Shown: positions 32,956-42,356 of the stretch, one piece after another
Layout of the letters: each line of letters opens with the position of its first letter
Position numbering within the stretch: the first letter of the stretch is position 1
From: Saccharothrix syringae
Lineage (GTDB): Bacteria; Actinomycetota; Actinomycetes; Mycobacteriales; Pseudonocardiaceae
Length of the DNA: 64,000 bases
Direction of reading: 5' to 3'
NCBI RefSeq assembly: GCF_009498035.1
Contig: NZ_CP034550.1
Location: forward strand, 6,200,001-6,264,000
Notes under the pieces: model-generated
Database searches by the model: none
What the model was told of the DNA's origin: nothing
Seen by the model: the letters and a program-made list of their open reading frames with translations, nothing else
Translations under genes and position numbers: made by a program

Positions 32956-35193
32956 GTGAAGACTCCCAAACCGGAACAGCCCTCCGGCCCCGCACAAGTC
33001 CGCAACACCATGCCGGGAACTGCGGATGTGGTGTTGCAGGCCGGTGTGGTGCACGGCGACGTGTCGCTGGGCGCCGATCCCCTGCCGCCCTGGTCGGTGG
33101 TGCCGCGTCAACTGCCCGCCGGGCCGGGTCTGTTCGCCGGGCGCGCCGAGCAACTGCGCACGCTGGACTGTGCTCTGACCGCCGCCGCGTCGCATGATCC
33201 GGGCACGGCCACGCCCGATTCTGATTCCGATGTCGCATCCGCCGCCTCGGCGATGGGTGCGACGGTGCTGGTGTCGGCGATCGGTGGGGCCGGCGGCATC
33301 GGCAAGACCTGGCTCGCGCTGGCCTGGGCTCACCTCCGGCTGGAGCGGTTCCCCGACGGGCAACTGTTCGTGGACTTGCACGGCTTCAGCTCCGCAGGCG
33401 AGCCGGTGGAACCGGCGGTGGCGGTGCGCGGGTTTCTCGACGCTCTGGGGGTCAACCCCGACCGCATCCCGACCGACCTCGACGCGCAGGCAGCGTTGTA
33501 CCGCAGCCTGGTCGCCGACAAGCGGATGCTGGTCGTGCTGGACAACGCCGCCACCTCCGAGCAGGTCGTGCCGCTGCTGCCCGGCTCGCCGACCTGCACC
33601 GTGCTGGTCACCGGCCGCCACCGGCTGGCCTCCCTGATCGACCGACATGGCGCCCGGCACCTGTCCCTCGGCGTCCTGGACCGCGACGAGGCCCGCGCGC
33701 TGCTGACCGCCCGCCTGCCCGACCGCGTGGCCGCCGACTCCGACGCGGTGGACGAACTGGTGAGCCTGTGCGGGGGCCACCCGCTGGCCCTGGCGATCAC
33801 CGCCCGCACCGCCGACGCCCGACCCGCCGTCCCGTTGGCCGAGGTCGCCGCAGAGCTGCGCGAACTCGGCTTGGAAGTGCTCGACCACGACACCGACGCC
33901 GCCGCCAGCCTGCCCACTGTGCTGTCGTGGTCCCTGCGCTATCTCACCGACCAGCACCGCACGTTGTTCGCGTTGCTCGGGATCGCCCCTGGTCCGGACA
34001 CCACGACGGCCGCCACCGCCGCCCTCGCCGACCTGTCCCTGACCCCAGCGCGCAGGGCGCTGACAGCGTTGGAGGACGCATCGCTGCTGGAACGGCGGGC
34101 GGGCGGACGCTACGCGATGCACGACCTGGTCCGCGCCTACGCCGCCACCACCGCCCAGGGTCTGCCCGAGCACGTGCGGAAGGCGGCCCTGGTGCGGGTG
34201 GGGGACTTCCACCTGCACACCGCCTTTACCGCTGACCGCCTCCTGGATCCCCACAGCCCGTCGCTGCCGCCCGCCCCGCCCGCACCCGGCGTCCGCCCGC
34301 ATCCGCTACCCGACCCCGCCTCGGCGATGGTCTGGCTGGAGGCCGAGTACGCCACCCTGCTTGCCACCCAACGCACCGCCGCCACCCTGGGACGCCACCA
34401 AGTCGTCCTGCACATGGCCTGGGCACTGAAGACCTTCCACCTCCGGCGGGGACACCTGCGTGACGCGCTCGCGGTGTGGCGGGCCGCGTTGGACGCCGCG
34501 GTCCACCTACCCGACCCCACCGCCCTCGGGCGCGCCCACCGGACTCTCGGGCGCGTCTATGCCGCCCTCTTCCTGCACAAGGACGCCATCCGGCACATGG
34601 ACCGGGCGCTGGATCTGGCCACGCGCCACCACGATCACACTGAGCAGGCACACACCCACCGGGCACTCGCTCACGCCTGGAAGCAGAAAGGTCGCGACCG
34701 GCTCGCCCTGGATCACGCCCGGAACGCCCTGGACCTCTACCGCACCCTCGACCAGCCGACGTGGGAAGCCGACGCGCTCAATCTGGTGGGATGGTTCACC
34801 GCACGGCTCGGTGACGTCACCGCCGCCCGCGACCACTGCCACACCGCCCTCGCCCTGTTCCGGCACCATCACAGGCCCGAAGGCGAGGCGACAGCCTTGG
34901 ACAGCCTCGCCTTCATCGCCCACCGCACCGGCGACCACCACCAAGCCCTCGACTACTATCACCAGGCACTCGTCCTGCACCGCCGCCACGCCAACATTCA
35001 AGAGGTCGCGAACACCCTCGACGGCACGGGCCATCCCCTCGCCGCCCTCGGCCACCATGACCACGCCCGCGAGGTATGGCGGGAGGCCCTTCAGCTCTAT
35101 CAGGACCAAGGCCGAGACGAAGAGGCCGCGCGCGTCCAACAGGAACTCGACAACCTCGACCACACCCGCTGCCCCGCAACTGACAGTCGGTGA
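32956..35193 (+). CDS. NB-ARC-TPR STAND ATPase
   Basis: 745 residues from GTG, with GGGAGG nine bases upstream. The leader carries VVLQAGVVHGDVSLGA (residues 25-40), a motif shared with the other STAND proteins here. NB-ARC features: Walker A GAGGIGKT at 111-118, MLVVLDNAATSEQV, CTVLVTGRHRL, GGHPLALAI, YAMHDLVRAYA. TPR units run from about residue 460 to the end. It is clearly paralogous to the ATPases at 25043-27301 and 40107-42356 but more diverged, and has no cyclase-like partner gene. A cyclic-nucleotide-binding protein is the nearest upstream gene on the same strand. Confidence 0.88.
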   Translation: MKTPKPEQPSGPAQVRNTMPGTADVVLQAGVVHGDVSLGADPLPPWSVVPRQLPAGPGLFAGRAEQLRTLDCALTAAASHDPGTATPDSDSDVASAASAMGATVLVSAIGGAGGIGKTWLALAWAHLRLERFPDGQLFVDLHGFSSAGEPVEPAVAVRGFLDALGVNPDRIPTDLDAQAALYRSLVADKRMLVVLDNAATSEQVVPLLPGSPTCTVLVTGRHRLASLIDRHGARHLSLGVLDRDEARALLTARLPDRVAADSDAVDELVSLCGGHPLALAITARTADARPAVPLAEVAAELRELGLEVLDHDTDAAASLPTVLSWSLRYLTDQHRTLFALLGIAPGPDTTTAATAALADLSLTPARRALTALEDASLLERRAGGRYAMHDLVRAYAATTAQGLPEHVRKAALVRVGDFHLHTAFTADRLLDPHSPSLPPAPPAPGVRPHPLPDPASAMVWLEAEYATLLATQRTAATLGRHQVVLHMAWALKTFHLRRGHLRDALAVWRAALDAAVHLPDPTALGRAHRTLGRVYAALFLHKDAIRHMDRALDLATRHHDHTEQAHTHRALAHAWKQKGRDRLALDHARNALDLYRTLDQPTWEADALNLVGWFTARLGDVTAARDHCHTALALFRHHHRPEGEATALDSLAFIAHRTGDHHQALDYYHQALVLHRRHANIQEVANTLDGTGHPLAALGHHDHAREVWREALQLYQDQGRDEEAARVQQELDNLDHTRCPATDSR

Positions 35194-35338
35194 CGCTTTC
35201 CTGCTGACACACGGTGACAGTTCTCAAGTCAACGAGCTGACGCCTCGCACGATCCGCGACGCCGCCGTTGCGGTGTTTTCCCCGGCGGTCGCGGCATGGC
35301 AGCCGGTAGGCCGCCGGTCCTGCTGATATCAGGGACGG

Positions 35339-37147
35339 GTGGACCAGGAGCGGATCCCGCCGAGGCTGCCGGTGGACAAGTTGACCGAGCTGGAGCGGAC
35401 GGTGCTCGACGCCGCCCGCCTCGGCGAGCCGGCAGGGCTGTTGGACCGCCGGGTAGACGTGGAGGAGCTGGCGGTCACCGACGACCCCGGCCTGTGCGTG
35501 CGGGCGGAGCTGATCCGGGACCTGCTGCTGGGCCGTCACGGCGAACTCGACCCCCGCGGCGTGCTCATCGCGGGTGTGCGGGTGCTCGGGCTGCTGGACC
35601 TGGACCGGGTCACAGCGGTCACCGGGCTGGCCCTGGTGGGCAGCGCGCTGCCCGACGGGTTCACCTGCCGTCACGCCAGCCTGCCCGAACTCGCCCTAGA
35701 CGAATCCCTGGTGTCGGGGGTGTTCGCGGTCGGCCTGCTCATCGAGGGCGGCCTGTTCCTGCGGGGTGCTGTCGTACGCTCCGACGGCGAAGCGGGTGGG
35801 GTACGTCTGTCCGGCGCCCACATCGGCGGGGCGGCCGTGTTCGACGGCGGGGAGTTGGTCAACAGCAGCGGACCCGCTCTCTCCGCCGAGCACCTGCGCA
35901 CCGAGGGCAGCTTGTTCCTGTGCGCCACTGTCGCGCGCGGCAACGGCGAAGCGGGTGCGGTACGCCTGCACAGCGCCCACATCGGCGGACAGGCCGTGTT
36001 CGACGGTGCGGGGTTGGTCAACGACAGCGGACCCGCCCTCAACGCCGAGTACCTGCGCACCGACGGCTCCCTGTCCCTGCGCACCACTGTCGCGCGCGGC
36101 AACGGCAAGTGGGGTGCGGTACGCCTGCACAGCGCCCGCATCGGCGGACAGGCCGTGTTCGACGGTGCGGGGTTGGTCAACGACAGCGGACCCGCCCTCA
36201 ACGCCGAGTACCTGCGCACCGACGGCTCCCTGTCCTTGTGCACCCACGTCGACGACGACGGGCATCGGCGCAACGCCGTCATGCGCGGCAGAGGTGATGC
36301 GGGTGCGGTGAGCCTGCACAGTGCCCACATCGGGGGACAGGCCGTGTTCGAGGAGGCGGTGATCGCCGACAGCGGCGATGGGCCGCTGATCGTCCTGGCC
36401 GAAGCGCAGGTGGACGGGCTGCTGTTCCTGCCCGCCACGGTGGTGTGTCCGCAGGGGCGGGTGGAGGCCGGGGGCCGGTCCTGCGTGGCCAGCGCCAGCC
36501 GGACGGTCGTGGTGCGGGGTCTGGTGTTCCCACGTCTGGGGGGTGTGTCGTGGCGGGAGTGGCTGCACCTGCTGGTCCACCACACCCCGGAGTACCTGCC
36601 CCAGCCGTACCAGCAGTTGGCCGCCGTGGAGCGGGCCGCCGGGCACGAGGGCAACGCCCGCCAGGTGCTCATCGTCCAGCAGGAGGACCTGCGGCGCCGC
36701 GCGCCCGAGGCGCTGGGCGGCCGACTCGCGCGCCTGCGGTACCGGCTGTGGGGGTGGCTGGGCCGCTACGGCTACCGCGCGCACCGTCTGGTGCTCGCCC
36801 TCGCCGCGGTCCTGGCCCTGGCCGGCGGCACCGGCTACACCGCCGGCCAGATCACCACCGGCCCCGGCACCGACCATCACACCGCCGAACGCGTCCGGCC
36901 CCCGCTGCCCGCCGACACCACGATCCCGGCCGGGACACCGTGTTCCACCGTCGAGTTGATCGGCCTGGGCATCGACCGCGGCCTGCCGCTGGGGGTCACC
37001 GGGGTGCGCGCCCGCTGCGACCTCGACACCTCCACCACCGCCGGTCAGGTGTTCACCATCGTGCTGTGGGTGTTGCAGGCACTGCTGTGGGCGCTGGCCA
37101 CCCTCACCGTCGCCGCCTACACCAGCCTGATCCGCAAACCCGCCTGA
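35339..37147 (+). CDS. Beta-helix repeat protein with C-terminal membrane segments
   Basis: 602 residues from GTG. Residues 100-390 form an imperfect repeat domain with units such as GAVRLHSAHIGGQAVFDGAG, typical of pentapeptide-like right-handed beta-helices. Two hydrophobic segments follow (LVLALAAVLALAGGTGYTAG near 487-506 and VFTIVLWVLQALLWALATLT near 571-590) with a Cys-containing loop between. Related proteins are often called membrane-associated oxidoreductases without evidence. It starts about 145 bp after the STAND gene on the same strand, so it could be its partner. The central units are nearly identical at DNA level. Confidence 0.75.
   Translation: MDQERIPPRLPVDKLTELERTVLDAARLGEPAGLLDRRVDVEELAVTDDPGLCVRAELIRDLLLGRHGELDPRGVLIAGVRVLGLLDLDRVTAVTGLALVGSALPDGFTCRHASLPELALDESLVSGVFAVGLLIEGGLFLRGAVVRSDGEAGGVRLSGAHIGGAAVFDGGELVNSSGPALSAEHLRTEGSLFLCATVARGNGEAGAVRLHSAHIGGQAVFDGAGLVNDSGPALNAEYLRTDGSLSLRTTVARGNGKWGAVRLHSARIGGQAVFDGAGLVNDSGPALNAEYLRTDGSLSLCTHVDDDGHRRNAVMRGRGDAGAVSLHSAHIGGQAVFEEAVIADSGDGPLIVLAEAQVDGLLFLPATVVCPQGRVEAGGRSCVASASRTVVVRGLVFPRLGGVSWREWLHLLVHHTPEYLPQPYQQLAAVERAAGHEGNARQVLIVQQEDLRRRAPEALGGRLARLRYRLWGWLGRYGYRAHRLVLALAAVLALAGGTGYTAGQITTGPGTDHHTAERVRPPLPADTTIPAGTPCSTVELIGLGIDRGLPLGVTGVRARCDLDTSTTAGQVFTIVLWVLQALLWALATLTVAAYTSLIRKPA
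35935..36240 (+). repeat. 159-bp in-frame tandem repeat
   Basis: Almost two full 159-bp units (53 codons) are near-identical, for example 35978-36067 versus 36137-36226, with more diverged units on either side. They lie inside the beta-helix coding sequence and keep the frame. This implies recent repeat expansion. Confidence 0.8.
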
Positions 37148-37175
37148 ACCGACGCCACATCCGGGATCCCCGCCC

Positions 37176-37195
37176 GCCCGGCGGTACCGCCGGGC
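37176..37195 (+). terminator. Palindrome after the beta-helix gene
   Basis: GCCCGGCGGT followed directly by its complement makes a perfect 20-bp palindrome 29 bp after the stop codon. Actinomycete terminators often lack a U-tract, so this is a plausible terminator. Confidence 0.4.
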
Positions 37196-37274
37196 CGACC
37201 CGTGCCGGCCGGTGCAAGGCTCGGGTGCCGTTGCGAATGCGCCGTTCGGGTGATCCGGGGAGGTACCGCCGACG

Positions 37275-37320
37275 CCCTCCAGGAAATTTGTCATACTGAT
37301 ATGACAAATTTTCTGGAGGG
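37275..37320. promoter_or_regulatory. 21-bp inverted repeat with 4-base loop
   Basis: CCCTCCAGGAAATTTGTCAT plus A pairs with its complement across the loop CTGA, with one mismatch. It is strikingly AT-rich for this genome and includes the ATG (37301) of the following recombinase-like relic inside its right arm. It could be an operator, a mobile-element end or a recombination site. Confidence 0.6.
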
Positions 37321-37837
37321 TGCTGTAACCTCTTCTCCGACCCTGGTCGTGCCGGATCTGGATGCCCTGTCCGGCCGGGAAAAGCCCACGCTGACGCAGA
37401 CCCGGGCGTACTGGGCGTTCGTGCGCGACCTGGACGGCCTGCTGCCCCACGGGTCGCTGCGCGTCTTCGTCGACCCCCACGAGGCGTCCTGCTCCCACCC
37501 AAGCTCGCCCGACTCATCGAGCAGCAGATCAGCCAACCCGACCACTTGGCGGTGCTCGACCCCGTCCTCGAACCCAGGATCCGCTACCTGCTTGCCGGGA
37601 CGGCGCCCCGGCAAGCCGCGCTCCGTCGCCGGACTCAACCGTCTGCTCAACCAGCACGGCTTCCCGGTCACCAGCGCCCGCAACACGGCGATGATCGAAG
37701 CGGTCGCCGAACTGCCGCCCACCATCATCAGCGACCTGTTCGGCGTCCACTCCAAGACCGCCCATGCTTGGGCCAACTACGCCCAGGACAGCTGGGCCGA
37801 CTACCTCGCCGCCCGCGCGACGCCACCTCACCACTGA
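37301..37837 (+). pseudogene. Relic of an integrase/recombinase-associated gene
   Basis: ATG 37301 reads MTNFLEGAV ... TLTQTRAYWAFVRDLDGLLP. The frame is then lost: the continuation KLARLIEQQISQPDHLAVLD lies in another frame (about 37500-37600). It returns for SVAGLNRLLNQHGFPVTSAR and FGVHSKTAHAWANYAQDSWA at the C-terminus. This last part matches my memory of large actinobacterial proteins linked to tyrosine recombinases. Two frame changes and a large internal deletion mark it as a dead remnant. Confidence 0.6.
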
Positions 37838-37871
37838 AGCACTGCGCTGCCGAAAGCCGCGTGTCCTGCGA

Positions 37872-38435
37872 CTACGAACCGGTCAACCACGCCAGAGCCG
37901 GCTGGGAGATCCAGTTCACCACCAAGCCCAGAACGAAGGCAGCCACCAGCGATCCTCCGAACTGCATCCACGTCAAGCGGGACTGCCGCGCGAACTGCCG
38001 CCCGACCAGGCCCTCGATTGCCTTCGCCTGCTCGGCGTTCAACGACGCCAACTGCTTATACCGTTCCGCATCCGCCTGATGCTGCTCCAATAACCGGATC
38101 CGGGCAGCCAGCTCGTCGCCGAGCTCGTCAAGCAGCTGCGCGGCCGCAGACAGGTGATCCCGAGCTTGATCGGCACGGTCCGAGATTCCCCGCTCTTCAG
38201 CCCCTGGCACCGTCAAGGCGGAACGCGAGATCAACCTCGCCAGGGTGATAGCGAGGAACGCGACCAACGTCCCCGCCACCGCCCAGGCACTACTGGACAA
38301 GGCAGGCACATCGCCTACGTTCCTTGTCACGGCGTTGACCACCACCGACACCGCCACCGAAACCACGACCACGGTGATCGACGCCGTTATGACCCGCACG
38401 GTCCTGCCACGCTGAAGGCGCTTCTCGTCAGCCAT
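37872..38435 (-). CDS. Small membrane protein with coiled coil
   Basis: 187 residues; ATG at 38435 with a weak upstream site. Three hydrophobic segments: VRVITASITVVVVSVAVSVV (13-32), a second near 46-62 (AWAVAGTLVAFLAITLARLI), and one near the C-terminus (GGSLVAAFVLGLVVNWI). Between the second and third is a charged helical stretch (about 75-145) likely to form a coiled coil. Function unknown. Its start codon abuts the possible upstream start of the divergent gene, so the two probably share a promoter region. Confidence 0.7.
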   Translation of the reverse strand: MADEKRLQRGRTVRVITASITVVVVSVAVSVVVNAVTRNVGDVPALSSSAWAVAGTLVAFLAITLARLISRSALTVPGAEERGISDRADQARDHLSAAAQLLDELGDELAARIRLLEQHQADAERYKQLASLNAEQAKAIEGLVGRQFARQSRLTWMQFGGSLVAAFVLGLVVNWISQPALAWLTGS

Positions 38436-38499
38436 GACGCAACAGCATGACGGCGTCGCAAGCCGAGCAATCATCAAGGTGTCCCCCTGCTGGGGCTGT

Positions 38500-38538
38500 G
38501 GCATTGCGCAGGTTCCAAACACTGCCCGGTTGCCAGTC
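38500..38538. repeat. Dispersed ~39-bp repeat, copy C (inverted)
   Basis: Inverse orientation to the copies at 16-53 and 3332-3370; identical to copy A at about 32 of 37 positions. It ends immediately before the GTG of the following + strand gene, so in all three places the element points toward a gene start in the same relative orientation. Confidence 0.6.
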
Positions 38539-38823
38539 GTGCTGGAGATCAGCCGCCGCGACCAAGGTGGCTGGCCCTACCGCCACGGTGAGGTCGTCCG
38601 CGTCACCTGGACCACCGGCCACGACCCCGCCTGGGACGCCGCCGAGGTCCCCTGCGGCCGCGACCTCGGCGACGGCCGCGTCTCCGGCCTGTCCTACATC
38701 CTGCACGCCGGGCGCCACCGCGAGGACAATCCGGACTGGGAGGGCCACGACGGCAAGCCCGAACATCTCGTCCGCTACGTCGCCGTGGTGCGCCCCGCCA
38801 CCCCCGACGAAGCCGCCGGGTAG
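38539..38823 (+). CDS. Short 'VRPAT' family protein
   Basis: 94 residues from GTG 38539. A longer start at ATG 38434 would overlap the divergent start codon by two bases and read through the repeat copy. It contains GEVVRVTWTTGHDPAWDAAE and ends VAVVRPATPDEAAG. This matches one half of the proteins at 4341-5042 and 10013-10903, so it may be a minimal or truncated member. Function unknown. Confidence 0.6.
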   Translation: MLEISRRDQGGWPYRHGEVVRVTWTTGHDPAWDAAEVPCGRDLGDGRVSGLSYILHAGRHREDNPDWEGHDGKPEHLVRYVAVVRPATPDEAAG

Positions 38824-38974
38824 GCCGACGGCCGCGCCGCCGAGGCGGGGCGTCGACTACCGTCACGCCGGACGGCGCGCCCTGCGGCACGCGTGCCGGG
38901 CCGTCGACCGGCGGGCGCATCCCGAGGCAGCCCGACCGGCTCCGGTCACCGACGACGAAGGAGAGGGCGGCGGG

Positions 38975-40091
38975 GTGAGCCTGACCGGGCAGCTCTACAA
39001 GGGCAGGCTGAGCCGGTGGTGCGAGAAGATGTTCGTCGGCACCGACACTGTGGTCAAGCAGGTCCGCTCGTCCGTAGCCGGGATCGCGTCGGTGACGCCC
39101 GCGGGCCGGGTCGACGACGTGCACTGGGCCGACGTCGGGGGCGCGTTCGGGCAGCGACTGGCCGACCTGGTCGACCCGGCCCCGCCCTACGGCGCGATGC
39201 TCGGCATGATCCACACCTGGTGGATGACCTGGTCGCAGGCCCACGCCCAGGCCGCCGCCTACCCCAGCCACGCCGAACTGCCCGCCCCGCAGCGGCGGCG
39301 GGCGCTGTCGCTGCGCCGCACCCCAGACGGATGGATGGATCTCGGGGCCACCACCGACTGCGGGCCGGTCGACCGCGAGGCCGAGGCGGTGATGGTGGAA
39401 CTGCTGGAACGCACCCGCACCTACCAGGTTGAGCACGCACCGCACGGCCGGTGGGGCACCTCGCCCGGCGTCGAGGCCGGGTTGGCCCGGTCGGCATGGG
39501 TGCTGGCCGCGTGCGAGGGCATTCACCGCTCCGGGAAGATCGACCCGCGGCTCACCTCCGTGCTGGCAGGCGGTGGCGGTGTCCGGGAACTGCGCGCCCT
39601 GGCCGACGAGTCGGTGGTGGCCGAACTGGTCGCCCTGGCCTCCCCGCGCCCGCGAGCAAGGGCTGGTCGAGAAGCTGCGCGGCACCGCCGACACCCTCGG
39701 CCACCGCGACGTGCACACGCCGCTGGGAGTGGCCGCGCCGGTGCTGGTCCCCGACTGGGCGGACGGGGACCTGCTGGTCGGCCCGGCCGAGGCGACCATG
39801 CTGGTCGACGTCAAGACCGTCGTCACCCTCGCCGACCCGCGTCGGGTGGCCGGATGGTGTTGGCAGATCCTGGCCTACACCTGGTTGGACAGCCTGGATC
39901 TGCACCGGATCAGGTCGGTGGGTCTCTACCTCGCCCGCCACGGCGTCCTGGTCGCCTGGAGCGCCCGCACACTGGCCGGCGCGCTGCTGGGCGACAACAA
40001 CCCCGGCCGCGTCGACCAAGCCCGCCGCGAGTTTGTCGAGGTCGCCACCCAGGTCATCCGCGGTAAGGGTGGTGTGTTACCGATTGCGTAG
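38975..40091 (+). CDS. PD-(D/E)XK nuclease-like protein, interrupted by a one-base insertion
   Basis: GTG 38975, with GGAGAGG upstream, opens a frame giving LTGQLYKGRLSRWCEKMFVG and on to VAELVALAS. The continuation AREQGLVEKLRGTADTLG to the stop at 40091 is in another frame. Deleting one C of CCCC near 39645 restores about 371 residues. In the C-terminal part WADGDLLVG followed by MLVDVKTVV fits the D...DxK core of the PD-(D/E)XK nuclease fold. The N-terminal 200 residues are helical and not recognised. It may be a nuclease of a conflict system or a phage/plasmid-type recombination enzyme. Confidence 0.65.
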
Positions 40092-40106
40092 AAGCGGGAT
40101 CGACCT

Positions 40107-42356
40107 TCAGGTGTCGTCAAGGTCGTCGAGTTGGCGTTGGACGCGTTGGGCGTCGGCGGTACGGCCTTGGTCCCGGTACAGCTTCAGCGCCTCCCGCCAC
40201 ACCGCGCGGGCCCGCTCGTGCTGACCGAGAGCGACGTAGGAGTGGCCTGCGTGGTCAAAAACTTCTGCGGCCAGATAGGTGTAGGCGAGGGTGCGGAATA
40301 TGATCATAGCCTCCTCATAGTGGTCGACGGCTTGCTGGTGATCACCGACGTGGTGAGCGATGTAGCCGAGGCTGTCTAGGGTTTGCGCCTCTCCAGCCGG
40401 GTTGTGATGGTGTCGGTGCAGAGTAAGGGCGGCGTGACAATGGATGCGGGCGGAGTCGTACTCGCCTAGGCGCGCGGCGTACCAGCCCACTGCGTTGAGC
40501 GCGTGGGCTTCCCGCGCTGGTTGGTCGAGGCTGCGGTGGAGGTCGAGGGCGTGCCGAGCGTGGTTTAGGGCCCGTCGGTCATCTCCCGTCCTTTCCCAGG
40601 CAAGCGCGAGTTGATGGTGGGCGTGTGCCTGTTCAGTGGAGTCGTGGTGCTGTACGGCGAGGTTGAGTGCCTGCTCCAGGTGTTCGGTGGCCTGCTCGTG
40701 CAGGCCCAGTCGGGAGCAAGCACGGCCGAAAAGCCGGTGGCCGCGGATGAGAGTGGTGGGGTCGGATAGGTGTTCGGCAGCATCCAACGCGGCCTGCCAC
40801 ATGGCGAACTGGTCGTGCCGGTGCCCCCGCCGGCGGAGGAAGGTGTCCAGGTTCCAGGCGAAGTTCCAGACGACGTGATGGCGGCCGAGGGTGACAGCGG
40901 CGCGTTGGGCAGCCAGCAGGGTGGCATGTTCGGCGTCCAGCCACGCGAGTGCGGTCACGGCGTCGGGCAGTGGGTGCGGGCGGACGTCGGGCGCGGGCGG
41001 GTCAGGTGGCAGGAGCGGGCGGTGGGGGTCCAGGAGGCGGTCGGCAGTGTGGGTGGTGTGCAGGTGGAAGTCCACCACCCGAGTCAAGGCGGCCTCGCAC
41101 ATGTGGTCGGGCAGGTGGTGGGCGGTGGTGGCGGCGTAGGCGCGGACCAGGTCGTGCATCGCGTACCGGCCGCCGGGCCGCCGCTCCAGTAGCGATGCCT
41201 CTTCTAGCACCGCCAGCGCCCTGCGGGCATCCGTCTCGGACAGGCCGGTGAGGGCGACCACGGCGGGCAGGGTGGTGTCGGGTCCGGGCGCGATGCCGAG
41301 CAGGGCGAACAGGGTGCGCTGCTGTTCGGTGAGGTGGCGCAGCGACCAGGACAGGACGGTGGGCAGGCTGGCTTCGGGGTCGTCGGAGTCCAGGGCGTCC
41401 AGGCCGAGCTCGCGCAGGTCGGCGACCAGGTCGTCGAGCAGGTCGGGGTGGGTGCGGATGCGGGCGGCGATCAGGCCGAGGGCGAGCGGGAATCCCCCGC
41501 ACAGGCTGATCAGTTCGGTGACCGCCGCGTGCGTGTCCGGGGTGGTGGGGGTGTCGCCGAGGGCGGTGGTGAGCAGGGCACGGGCCTCGGTGTCGGTGAG
41601 CACGTCGAGGTGGACGGGGCGGGCACCGTGTCGGGCGACGAGGCCGCGCAGCCGCTTGCGGCTGGTGATCAGCACCGTGCAGGTGGCGCCTCCGGGTAGC
41701 AGGGGCTGGACCTGTTCGGCGGTGGCGGCGTTGTCGAGCAGGACGAGCAGGCGCCGGCCGGTGGTGTGGGTGCGGTAGAGCCCGACCCGGGCGTCCAGGT
41801 CGGGGGGTTGGCGGTCGCGGTCGACGCCGAGGGCGGCCAGGAAGTCGCCCAGCACGTCGACGGGGTGGCGGGGATCGCCGGGGCTGAAGCCGCGCAGGTC
41901 CACCGCGAGGTGGCCGTCGGGGAAGCGGTGCAGGTTGCGGTGGGCCCAGGTCTGGGCCAGCCAGGTCTTGCCGATGCCGCCGGTCCCGCCGATCGCGGAG
42001 ATCACCGCCGTGCCACCGACTCCCCCGATGTCGTGCCCGACCGGCGAACCGGTGAGGGCGCGGTCGAGCGCGGCGAGCTGGTCGGCGCGGCCGACGAACC
42101 CCGCCGGTGGCGGGCCGAGCTGCCGCGGGGCGGGCGTGGGCGGCCGGGGCGGCGGCGGGTGCACGTGCAGGCCGCCGGTCAGGTTGCCCACCGCGGTGCC
42201 GCCGGTGTCCGCGGTGACACCACCGTGCACCTGCTGAGCGGCCGCGCCCGTTGCGGTGGACGGGCCGGTAACAGCGCCGTCGGTGGTAGTGCTGTCGGTG
42301 GTGGGGGCGGGGTCGGGCGCCGACGGGGTGTGCCCGGTGTCGTCCTCGTCGGCTAC
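40107..42356 (-). CDS. NB-ARC-TPR STAND ATPase, module copy 2
   Basis: Up to 749 residues. The leader (QQVHGGVTADTGGTAVGN), Walker A GGTGGIGKT (123-131), TCTVLITSRKRL, GGFPLALGL and YAMHDLVRAYA all match copy 1 at 25043-27301. The TPR part is more diverged than the NB-ARC part. The frame again has no canonical start at its head: GTA overlaps the upstream TAG, and the first shared GTG is at 42230. The pre-GTG stretch differs from copy 1 by an in-frame length change, which suggests it is translated. It converges on the PD-(D/E)XK gene with 15 bp between stops. Confidence 0.85.
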   Translation of the reverse strand, partial: VADEDDTGHTPSAPDPAPTTDSTTTDGAVTGPSTATGAAAQQVHGGVTADTGGTAVGNLTGGLHVHPPPPRPPTPAPRQLGPPPAGFVGRADQLAALDRALTGSPVGHDIGGVGGTAVISAIGGTGGIGKTWLAQTWAHRNLHRFPDGHLAVDLRGFSPGDPRHPVDVLGDFLAALGVDRDRQPPDLDARVGLYRTHTTGRRLLVLLDNAATAEQVQPLLPGGATCTVLITSRKRLRGLVARHGARPVHLDVLTDTEARALLTTALGDTPTTPDTHAAVTELISLCGGFPLALGLIAARIRTHPDLLDDLVADLRELGLDALDSDDPEASLPTVLSWSLRHLTEQQRTLFALLGIAPGPDTTLPAVVALTGLSETDARRALAVLEEASLLERRPGGRYAMHDLVRAYAATTAHHLPDHMCEAALTRVVDFHLHTTHTADRLLDPHRPLLPPDPPAPDVRPHPLPDAVTALAWLDAEHATLLAAQRAAVTLGRHHVVWNFAWNLDTFLRRRGHRHDQFAMWQAALDAAEHLSDPTTLIRGHRLFGRACSRLGLHEQATEHLEQALNLAVQHHDSTEQAHAHHQLALAWERTGDDRRALNHARHALDLHRSLDQPAREAHALNAVGWYAARLGEYDSARIHCHAALTLHRHHHNPAGEAQTLDSLGYIAHHVGDHQQAVDHYEEAMIIFRTLAYTYLAAEVFDHAGHSYVALGQHERARAVWREALKLYRDQGRTADAQRVQRQLDDLDDT

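Noticed and set aside
37202..37300. Upstream extension of the recombinase relic
   Set aside because: The sequence before ATG 37301 is composition-driven and includes the inverted repeat; not coding.
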